This document shows, in pieces, positions 21,310-31,091 of a DNA stretch of 64,000 bases (positions within the stretch are counted from its first letter, which is position 1; every line of letters starts with the position of its first letter). The notes beneath the pieces are model-generated. The model searched no databases, had not been told where the DNA came from, and was given only the letters and a program-made list of their open reading frames with translations. Location: positions 124,001-188,000 of the forward strand of contig JAMAHW010000080.1 in assembly GCA_023627715.1 (NCBI GenBank). The letters run 5' to 3'. This DNA is from Periconia sp. R9002. Taxonomy: Eukaryota > Ascomycota > Dothideomycetes > Pleosporales > Periconiaceae. A program made the position numbers and the translations under genes.

Positions 21310-23505
21310 ATGTCCACTGCGCTGCGTCAATCCGCAATGGCCGATCGCCTGCTATCTACGCTACTGCGCTCTTTACAAACGTATACGGATCAGCAAGACA
21401 CACCACGGTACGGCTCACCTCGAAAATAAGACTTCATTTGCACCGCAACCCAAACACTGACAGTTCATAGCATTCTGGGAACCGCGTCTTCCCTTCTGAC
21501 AACCCTTGGGAACCCTCACAACCTCAGCCTTCTCAGTTCCCATCTTTTGACGGCTCCTGCACTTTGGGATCGCCCCGATGGCGTACAAACACCTCTCCGA
21601 CTTCTTTTCGTTTTCCACACAGCCGTGACCACTGTCGCGACCTATCACAATGACGTGCGATACAAAAAGGCACCTGAGCTGCTTCCAGGTCAAACTCCTG
21701 TCGGTGGAGGACTTACTTTTGATGAATGGATCCGCGCCATTGTTTCGGGGGCAGATGAACGCAGTCACCGTTGGAAGCATGTCGTTGCTCTTGGGGGCTT
21801 GCTCATGGGCATCGCAAACTTGGAACAGCAAGGCATGGATTTGTATTGGGCTTCCGGTATAAGGAGGAGGGTCGAAGGTGCCCTTGTAAGAGCTACTAAC
21901 TTGGCCTTGATGGAAGTGAGAGAACGATCAGAAGCTGATGGACTTCCCGGCCAAACAATTGTATTGGTACTCAATCACGCTTTTGGATCGATTGCGGACT
22001 TCGAAAGAGCACAGATTGACTATGGTTTACTCCTGCCCTTGTTGATCGGGACTGCGTATTTCTCCAATGAGGGCTTCCAATCAGCATATTTTCTGGGGGG
22101 GTTGGATCTAGACGTCAGAATAAACAGTGGCAGGCTTGATTGGGACGCACGTTCGAGCTCTTACCGGCAAGTAGAAGCCATAATGGCAAGGCCGTTGGTA
22201 TCATCCATGGGTCCCTTATCACGATTGATCGCACACGCCGTAGAAAATGTCGAGGACCCGTGGTTGATCCAGACCATGATGGACGATTTAGCAAGCTTTG
22301 CGCGAGCCTTGACTACACAGTGGCGCCAGATCAAATTCTCGGAAATTGACCCTGCAGACGAAGAGGCATCTATGACCGAAGAGGCATACCGAAGAACCAT
22401 TCCACTGCTTTGGAAGCTACTCACATCGGCTCTGTTTGCTACCACCATTATCTTACGTGGTGTACTGAACCGAACACTGGCGGATAGCGCGCTTGCATCC
22501 GATGCGGTGGCACCTATGCTGGCTTCACAAGCACTCCACACACTTAGGCATCTCTATTTCATCACTACGCGGGTCAGGGCTATGTCCTTTTCACAGCACA
22601 CGTTTGTCTATCTGACCGCCATTGATATACTCTCGGCATACCCCATGCATGCCGACAAGTTTCTCAAAGCCATTGCTCCAAAACAACTAGGCCAGATTCC
22701 ACGTCATCCACTCGATCGAATTCTAGACCTTTACTTCCTTAATACTGCCGAACACTTCACCCTCGTGCTTTCACCAGCCACTAACGAAGAGCTGCTTGTT
22801 GCCTCAGCTGTGCCTTATCTAGCAGCCGGTGGGAACCACAATATGTTACCTGTGTTTGAAGCCGCACATAGTGTCATGCTTGCGGTACTGTCGGTACCAC
22901 AGTCCGCAGAGATCACGGCGAAACATCTGCCATTCTACATAGACGCACTGTTCAGCGTGTTTCCTCACAACCTGTCGCCGAGACAGTTCCGCCTCGCATT
23001 CAAGACGCTCATGCGAGTAACCGCACCGCCATCGACCCTCTCTGCATCTCATCCCGACCTTCCGGCTACATTATTGGAGCTAGTCTACCATCGCGCTGTC
23101 AATGCACCTACACATCCTTTGCCTCCTGACGAGACAACGCTTGCACTGCAAGGTTCCGATGCGCCACCGCCACCGCTATCTGAACAGGCTGTGCTGGCGT
23201 TGACACTTATTGACACATTGCCTTTCTTACCTATTCCACTCTTGAATGAGTGGTTGCCTTTATGTGCCGATCTACTAAATCAAATTGATGATAGCGCCAT
23301 GCGTGAAGCCGTGAAAACACGCTATTGGGAGGTCCTTGTGAGTGGTGAAATGGATGCAGAACGCAGCGGCTGCGTTGTTGCATGGTGGGGAACAAGAGGC
23401 GGTAGGGAAATGATACTGTATGGGCGCGAGAGCGGGATCGGAGACGACAAGATGATGAGCGGTGCGCTGCCGCCGGAAAATAAACTCAGAGAAAGCAAAC
23501 TTTGA
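21310..23505 (+). CDS. PEX8: Peroxin-8-like protein with C-terminal SKL
   Basis: Two exons, 21310-21407 and 21471-23505, give 710 residues. The protein is mostly alpha-helical and has no other recognisable domain. It ends in Ser-Lys-Leu, the type 1 peroxisomal targeting signal that Pex8 homologues carry, and its segment GREMILYGR followed by MMSGALPPENKL resembles the end of filamentous-fungal Pex8 as I recall it. Pex8 is an intraperoxisomal protein attached to the inner face of the membrane that links the docking and RING complexes and helps release cargo from Pex5. Length is somewhat above the roughly 590 residues of yeast. The identification rests on the terminus and overall character, so it is good but not certain. 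Confidence 0.78.
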
Positions 23506-23761
23506 TCAAAACAATCGATGAAAAGGCTGAGATTATGTTGTGGATTCAAAGCTTTTAGCTATCAGAAGGCACCTGCAATCTGTCGGTCTATACAATCACG
23601 GGAAGAGCAATCGTGTCTGTGCTTGTCTCTGATTGAGCAAACATTTGCTCACCGCTAAGACACCACACGCAAACGGACATATACGGCCTGCCTACATCTC
23701 ATCTATGATTCTACTCCACCCTCTTCCGAAGAATCAAAAAATACAGTGTGCTGGAAAAAGT

Positions 23762-24595
23762 ATGGGTCGACCTCACGCTGCTTCATCGATTGGATCATAC
23801 GAGCGCCGTCCCAATCCGGTGCAAAATCAACCATCTAGATCGCGCTTACGAGCACGGGAACGGTCTCCCAGTGACCGGTTCAACGATTCTAGCGATGGCA
23901 TTCGCTTCTATCGATCACGATCGTCCCCACGTAGTCCACCCGAATCCGCGCGCATACGGTCGCATCGTGATAGTCCTAGATCCGGCTATGCGGCAGATAC
24001 ACGCCGTTCGCTCAATGTCTCACTACCAAAGAACTTCCCTAAGCCCCTTACATGCTACTTCTGGTTCACCAACGGTCGTTGCAACAAAAGAGATGTTGAT
24101 TGCGCCTATGCGCACTGGAACACAGGGCATTTAGCGGGAGCGCCTATTACTGTATCAACAGATACCGGCACTGGTATGCGCACGCTGCTTCTATTTTGAT
24201 ACAATCCGCGTTGACTAACCGACCACCTTTCCAGAGACTGTAGCTGGGAGGAAAGCGCAGATCTTCGCTTCCGATAATTACAGGCCGTCGCCTACGCAAG
24301 ATGATTCTCTAGGAGCTTGGCTTCAGTTCCCTGAAGAGGAAGCTGCGCATCAAGATGCTCAACGTGACGAAGCCGAAGAAGAGCTGTGGAATGATGGGAA
24401 CTTGGCGGGCAAAGGTTCTCGAGAGAGGTTGAATGGGAAGTTAGAGGTGAATGAAAACGATCCATCAGTGAATTGGATTTGTGAGAATTGCGGCTACAGG
24501 AAACAAGGTTAGTGTTTATTGGCGTACATTGAGTAATCTTCGAGGCTTCAAACTAACATATTGCGACAACAGAAATGATTCCATTCGCGCCTTAG
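23762..24595 (+). CDS. CCCH zinc-finger protein with Arg/Ser-rich N-terminus
   Basis: Three exons, 23762-24173, 24235-24507 and 24573-24595, encode 235 residues. The first 90 residues are rich in Arg, Ser and Pro, resembling RS domains of splicing factors. A C-x8-C-x6-C-x3-H finger follows (Cys98, Cys107, Cys114, His118; CYFWFTNGRC...CAYAH). Near the end is an isolated C-x2-C pair (CENCGYRK), followed by the tiny last exon encoding EMIPFAP. This suggests an RNA-binding protein, but no named orthologue is recognised. The start at 23762 has A at -3; an upstream in-frame ATG at 23705 in a poor context is an alternative. It follows PEX8 on the same strand. Confidence 0.75.
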
Positions 24596-25553
24596 TACGA
24601 GTGCTCACCTCGCATATTTCATCGCACAGAGTTGTGGGTGAGCATGAATGACGGTGGTTGAAAACCCTGACAGTTTCTGTGCCATCAATAGCTTGCAGTC
24701 AGTAGCGTGGAGCATAATATATCCAATCAAGCACTCTATCTTTGATTGGCTCATGTTTTCTAATCCTCCTCTCTATCGTTATAAACATATTCGGCGCAAA
24801 ACATGATGTCTTGACTCAGGCATCATTCAGTTGTGATTGAGCAGCTTGACGATATGGATCAGCCAGCACGTTCCTCTACATGCCTTCTTTTCCTTCCGAG
24901 ATAATGGCGCTTGCGCTCATATGCCAAGGTCCCAGTTCAAACATGAAACCTTGATCATTACGAGAATTTTACATGGTTTTCGACTACTTCTGTAACCACT
25001 AGCCTTTGCCTGGTCCTCATAAAAACGACACTTGCTCGACGTAGCAACTGTGTCCTGTGTTCCTCTATATCGGTACATGTAATGCTTATCCTTTCCATAC
25101 ATGCAATTGGATTATTTAACATGACCACTCATACAACACAGTATATACAGATCGAAGTCTGGAATTGAGATTGACTTTGGCCTTTGTTTAAAGTGCTGGT
25201 GTCGCACAGATGTAATACCGCCATAGTCGGAGCGGAGAATGCCCTGAATCATCCCATCTGCCTAGCATGCATTTTTTCTGCTTGCAGTGATTGGAATGAC
25301 TCAGCTAAAGCCGAGCCTTTCCAGAAGACGAATGACGATAGAATCATGCGCATATGAGACAAGAGCATCATAGTTTCCATCATCATTCGTTCAGGTATAA
25401 GATGATTCTGCGATTCCATTCACCCAAACTTGGATGCAAATTACAACCCTCTTTATAATCATCCTTCGCTCATGCAGATGTTGCATTACAAAATTATTTT
25501 CGATTAAGCATACCTTCTTCTTCCTTCATAATATTCCCAAGAAAATAGAGAGG
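24596..25553. other. Intergenic spacer
   Basis: About 960 bases between the CCCH gene and the peroxiredoxin gene. No convincing gene or RNA; the 100 bases before 25554 are pyrimidine-rich and probably the peroxiredoxin leader. Confidence 0.4.
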
Positions 25554-27476
25554 ATGAGTCAAATAGGCAAAGTTAGTATCGGACATAAAGCTCCAGATTT
25601 CCATTGTGACGCGGTGATCGAGAACATGATCACAGGTTGGTCCCCGCTTCTTCATTACCACCGAATCTCTCATGACATTATTGATAGAAGTATCGCTGAG
25701 CACCTACATTTCCCCCACTCGCCACTCCTGGCTGATTCTACTCTTCATTCCGGCTGCATTCTCGTTTGTGTGTCCGACCGAGGTTCTTGCCTTCCACAAC
25801 TGCATACAGGAGTTCAAAGACCGTAATTGCGAGGTAGTCTTTATATCTGTGGATACGAAGCACAGTTTGTGGCACTGGCAGAATGTACCGAGGCAATACG
25901 GTGGACTGGGGCTGGGACAGATCGGAATACCGTTGCTGAGTGATGTCAATCGCCGTATGAGTCGAGATTACGGTGTTCTTATCGAGGAGGAAGGGGTTTG
26001 TTTGAGAGGAATGTTCATTCTGGATGAGGATGCTGTTGTTCAACAGGTAGGTCTGGCATCACCGTCGGAGTTTTGTGTATAGTTTCCGAAGAGTTGAGCT
26101 TCTAACAACTAATTCCGAGTCCAGGTGACTTTGAATAACGTAACAGTTGGGCGTTCTGTTCTCGAAGCACTGCGTCTTTTGGAGGCTTTCCAAGCCGTAG
26201 CCAAACATGGCGTATTGTGTCCCGTAAACTGGAAACCGGACAGCAACACTGCAGACACCATCAACACGATATCAAACACACTTACTGAATCGTACGAAGA
26301 TCGACTGGAGAATTTGCAGAAGGAGTTTGGAAACGGGGTTGTAGTGACAGACCTGGATGCGAAGTTTAAGGCTGAGGTGGAGATGAGAAACTCCACAAGC
26401 GAAGATGAGGATGCCGATGGGTTCGAGGCTAGCACTCAGGATAAACCTTCTTCGAGGAGAAGAAGTCAAAGTGAGAACGCTGCGCGATCTATCAGTGATC
26501 CATCGGTGATAGCGATATCGAAAGATGTTAGACTTAGAGATGGCGACTTACCGAGCCCTTCGTCGAGCAAAGAAGCAAATGATTGCTCATGTAGAACATC
26601 GGTCATATCGCGCTCTGCACCTCCAAGCTCCAATACAACTCCTTTGCCAACACCGGGCCTGACAGAGAACCCATCTCGACAATCAAGGAAATCTCCGATG
26701 CCGACCACGGCAAGACATGCAAGAGGTACGTTCTTCTTTGTCGTGTTCTTTTCACACATCACCTCCCTCCCGTCCTATTCTACCCAAAATTAGAACGAAC
26801 CATGAAAAGAAGATCAATCTCACATATCCCATTTCGTAGGCTAATCCTCCGGAAAACTCCCCCAGGCCACTTCACCGCCCTACTAACTCCCCTTCAACGT
26901 CCCTCGAGCGCACCCACCCCACAAACCCGCAACGTTCCGATCCCCATTGCCAACCCAAACCGCCACCACAGCACCTTCAACACGTACGAAACTCCCCAAG
27001 GCTCTCATGTCATTCTCGAATTCGCAGACCCTACGTCCTCTCCAGGTCATAATCAGGAATCTACGGGGTCGTCTTCAACACCGTCGTCACCGCACCACCA
27101 CCACCCAGCGCTAGCGCAGTATCATTCACAATCGCAGCTGTCATTGCACTCGCACAGTTCGCGCTCAACGAAGTCAAATCCAGCTGCAAGTCGCCAGAAT
27201 ACATCACATTCGTCCTCGTCATTAGCAGCAGCAGTGACGTTGGAAGAAGGAACCGTGCAAGGGCAAGGCCAGACTAGGTTGCAGGCGACGTTTGAGGTCA
27301 TCAAGAAGATGAGCGCTGGATTGGGCAGTCCGAGGTTCGATTTTGGGACACGAAGGAATGTTGCAAACGCTGAGGGAAGCGGGAGTGGGAGTGTGAGTGG
27401 AGTGGGGAAGGAAGGAGATATTGCTGCGAGTCCGAGGATGCCAGGGTATTTTGATGTTGTGCTTGATGGGAAGTGA
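25554..27476 (+). CDS. Typical 2-Cys peroxiredoxin with a long low-complexity C-terminal extension
   Basis: Four exons (25554-25635, 25688-26046, 26125-26725, 26794-27476) encode 574 residues. The first 200 residues are a full AhpC/TSA peroxiredoxin: peroxidatic Cys56 in SFVCPTE, the arginine in VNRRMSRDYGV, and resolving Cys179 in HGVLCPVNW. Such enzymes reduce peroxides with thioredoxin. After about residue 205 comes a tail of some 370 residues rich in Ser, Pro, His and charged groups, with the sequence SPHHHHPALAQ and a long basic segment starting at MKRRSISHI. Ordinary family members end near residue 200. The tail may be a regulatory or targeting region. The last intron (26726-26793) joins the tail in frame, so the extension is not an artefact of one long frame. 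Confidence 0.82.
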
Positions 27477-27924
27477 GGATATGAATGGTTACGACGATTT
27501 TCGGATGAACTCTTTTTTCCAAGTGTCTGCTTTTTAATATTGGTTTGATGCGATATATGCTTGATTGGGTACATTGCCTGCTGTACATCTCTTCTGGTTG
27601 CTTGTAAAATCAAGTTAGTTAATGTTTTGTGACTGTCGAGGTGTGCTTCAATAACATTGGTATCTAAATATCATAATATTGTATTTGTAAATTTCCGTAT
27701 CTTTAGGTTTTTTCATTATTCATAAATCCATAGAATGTTAGGCTTTCTTCTACTAAGCCAGTTCATAAGGAAAGGAGGATACAAGGTTTTAATACGACCT
27801 GCCCTGCTTTGCCAAAATGATATGTAGCTCATCACTTACTACACCAACCCAGTATTTTGCGTTCATACAAGCGTCAATGCAAATATCCCGCCTCAATTAT
27901 CAAGCGTTATCATAACACTAATCA
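27477..27924. other. Intergenic spacer between convergent genes
   Basis: AT-rich 3' flanks of the peroxiredoxin and RING genes; nothing else seen. Confidence 0.4.
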
Positions 27925-29326
27925 TTACACCGCAGTGTGTATCTTGAATCTTTGCTTGACTCCTTTCCTGCACATTGGACATTTACTTGGTCGAGCTGGA
28001 AAAGTATTGTGCTTTACAGGAATGACGACATCTGCACACCACTGGCACATAACCATGTGGCCGCAAGGCACAACAGCAATATTTGCAATCTGAACGTAGC
28101 ATACTTGACACGCCAGACTCTTCGTCATCTGGGCCTCGGTCAAAGGAGGTGGGCGTTCGGGATCGTCAAGCGTTTGAGAGGGTGATGGAGGTCGAGGAAT
28201 TCGTTGGTTTCTTGTGATTCTGGCAACTAAAGCATCGAGGGTAGTCAGCACTCCTGGGGAATCACTACTTCCATTTCCGGCTTGGTCTGCAGCAGAGCGA
28301 GATTCGGTCAATACGCCCCAAAGAATCTGCTCCTCGATATCGCGACGCTCGCGAGCCGACATCCCATCCGTAGAAGGTGCAGTGGTATCACCAGTAGCTC
28401 TTCGTGCTTCGGCTTGTTGGTAACGTGCTTCTGCTCGGTTGTAAAGTGTAGAAAGAGGTGATTCGTAGTCCTCGCGCTGCACATCCTCGCGGGTACCAAA
28501 AACACGTGTCAAACGCTCGCGTGCACGTATAAGGCGCAGATTCGACAGGTTCGTTGCAGTCGCATTCAAAGTACCATCCAATGAATTTGTGGCCTGCGCG
28601 GGAGTTCGCACTTGAGTCTGTCCCTGGCTTGGCTGTTGTGGTTGATCACGCGGCGTTGGCGATGTTTCATCATCCGATATTTCATCTAACAGGTTGTCTA
28701 ACGCATCCTCAATGCTTTGTTGTGGCTCCTGAGGTCGTTGCTCCTCAGATGTTAACCTCCGTCTTATTGTTCTATTACCCGATCTATTGGCATCGTTGGA
28801 TATCCCAGCGCGCAACTCATCGAGGGTTCGAGGCAATAAACCAGGGCTAACATTGTGAAAAGGTTCTCCAATGACAGCAATTCGACTTTCGGTACCATCG
28901 GCTGATCTTGAGATCCGATATCCCTGGTGGAACTCAAACCATCGTTCGAGGAATTCGGTCTGGTCTGGTATAGATGGAATGCGCGTTTGTGAAGCTTCAA
29001 GCGGAGGGTCCGTAGCGAGTAGACGATTGTTCCAGAACTCTGACAAGTTATTAGCTCAGCCCAAGCACAGTTCTCTTCGAGTGAACCGAAAGGATGAATT
29101 GATGCATGGAGAAGCGCTTGCCTTTGCAAAACCAGCAATAACTCTGCCAACGGGTTCCCCGTTGTACAAAACCAACACCGTCAATATATACCCGGTAAAG
29201 ACGCGAGTGTGGTCGTTCGTCGGCACAAGCGCAGCAGTTTGGGGTCGATGTGAGGCGGCAAGAGGTTGCGAGTTTATGAGGACAATGCGTGTCCAAACGC
29301 GGGCAGTCAGCAGTAAGGGTACCCAT
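27925..29326 (-). CDS. RING-HC (C3HC4) finger protein, likely E3 ubiquitin ligase
   Basis: Two exons, 29326-29122 and 29039-27925, encode 439 residues. The intron is unusual: it starts GCAAGC and ends TTGTCAG, so it is a GC-AG intron. Joining there produces FCKEFWNNRLL in frame. The C-terminal RING has Cys379, Cys382, Cys394, His396, Cys400, Cys403, Cys422 and Cys425, the order seen in IAP-type and mitochondrial fungal RING proteins. The middle is disordered and rich in Gln, Ser and acidic residues. Role as an E3 ligase is inferred from the finger. A Nudix gene is transcribed divergently from the same 484-bp region. The ATG at 29326 is the first in frame with the conserved cysteine-rich N-terminus. 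Confidence 0.82.
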
Positions 29327-29810
29327 TGGCAATCAAAGCGACTCAAAAACTTGTAGGCTGTCTAGAAGAACTATGCAGAAATTGAAAAAAGGGAGAAGAT
29401 GAAAGACATCGAAGACCAAGACTCAGAGGAGTGGCGTCGCATAGGCCCGAGGCGGGAGCGAATTAGGTTATCGATAAGAAGGGAAGCAAGTGGGGTGAAA
29501 AGGGTCCATGCTCAACCTACCCCACACTGACAACCATCACATACTGTGGTGCCTGTCCGTCAGGGTGCCAGGCGGCCAGGCTGCCAGGTAGCCAGATTGA
29601 TGGCACCAGCCTTAAAAATATGATACAGCACCTGTTTCTCTCCATTGCATCCACTCTTAACTCTCTCTTGTCCGAAATCTCGCTAGTTGATTGAATGTCC
29701 GAGATACCCATCATTTTACTTTCTGATCGTACAAGGTTGAAGCATTCGAGTTGTCGTACATTTCAACGGCTCCTGAACCCATTCTCAACCACGCCAACAA
29801 CTAAAAAAAC
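29327..29810. promoter_or_regulatory. Shared promoter of the RING-HC and Nudix genes
   Basis: Divergent region of 484 bases. It holds a cluster of four GCCAG repeats at about 29568-29594, flanked by GGTGCC and GGCACC, which could be a factor-binding site or a stable hairpin. Confidence 0.4.
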
Positions 29811-30925
29811 ATGACCGGCTCAACCCCATCGTTCACCCTCTCCACCTCCTTCAACGAACAAAAGATCTCCTCTCCCATCCCCGTCTACCTTCCCGCGAAC
29901 CTCTCCCGCGAACAACTTCTAGCCTTTCCAGCATTCAAAGCTTGGCTGGCACGACTCCTTCGAAACTTCGCTCTGCAAGATGACCCTGTACATACGTTCC
30001 ACGACCGACCATTCCGCGTACATCGCATCGATGTCGAGTCAGTGGTGTGGTTTGGGCCAAAGCCTGGGTTCGTGAAGCTGCAGGCCAAAGTGCAGAATTA
30101 TGAAGATGCAGAAGTAGAGGGAATATCGGCAGAGGAGAAGGCTGAGAGAGGAATGCTGAGTGTTCCTGGAGCGGTGTTTCTAAGGGGTGGAAGTGTAGGA
30201 GTTCTGGTGAGTCTTTCTTTCTGCTCTCGCCCTCACACACTCCGTTTTCCGAATAGACTCTATACCAAAGTATGTATGCCACCAGCATCTAATAAATCCG
30301 GCCATCCCTCCAGGTACTCATACGCCCTTACGATCCCAATCCTTCTTCCTCCAATCAAAAAGGAGATTCAGAGGAGGAAACTTACACACTCCTAACAATC
30401 CAACCCCGCATCGCGTCTGGCTCTCTTGCTTTCCCTGAGATCCCCGCGGGCATGCTCGACGGCTCACAGAACCTAAGTGGCAAAGCCGCCCAAGAAATCC
30501 AAGAAGAGACAGGCCTTGTGATTCATGAGTCTCAAATGCTCAACATGTCGTCGCTCGCTACTTCCGAAGTTACCCTAAATCCCTCTTCGATCTCTTCTTC
30601 TGGAAACAAGAATGGGAACGAATTACGAGAATCCATCGAAGACGCAATGTACCCCAGCGTCGGTGCCTGCGACGAATTCCTCCCCTTGTTCCTGTGCCAG
30701 AAGCGAATGGCGCGCGCGAAGCTGGAGGAGTTGAGGGATAAGAAGACGGGGTTGCGCGAGGAAGGCGAGGCGATTACGGTCAAGGTTGTAAAATTCGGCG
30801 ATTTGTGGAGGGAGGGTGGAAGAGATGGGAAAGCGCTGGCGGCCTTGGGGTTGTATCATAGCTTGAGAGAAAAGGGGCTGTTACCTGAGTGGCCCGAGAG
30901 GCCGAGTGAAGAGGTGAATGAATAG
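29811..30925 (+). CDS. Nudix hydrolase, ADP-sugar diphosphatase type
   Basis: Two exons, 29811-30206 and 30314-30925, encode 335 residues. The Nudix box runs from about residue 178 (AGMLDGSQNLSGKAAQEIQEETGL) and has the glutamate core EIQEETGL. The usual Arg of the REUxEE signature is Gln here, a substitution I also expect in NUDT14-like ADP- and UDP-sugar hydrolases. The N-terminal 130 residues form the extra domain typical of that subgroup, including WFGPKPGFVKLQAKV. The enzyme should cleave a nucleoside diphosphate linked to a sugar, using Mg. It is divergent from the RING-HC gene and convergent with VPS34 (166 bases apart). Confidence 0.87.
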
Positions 30926-31091
30926 AAAGGTGGACATGTCCCTTTGCCGTTTCCTTCCACGCCATTGGATGGAGACGAAGTATATGTACCTAGATGGCCT
31001 TGATTCAATTACATAACTAGGTAGATTCTTCAAAAATTGTGTCTATATGTCTAACCACTCTCGCCATTAGCAACAGTATTCAGGGCTCGGA

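Noticed and set aside
28764..29356. Antisense frames of up to 161 codons over the RING-HC gene
   Set aside because: They conflict with the RING-HC gene, whose zinc ligands are complete; no independent support.
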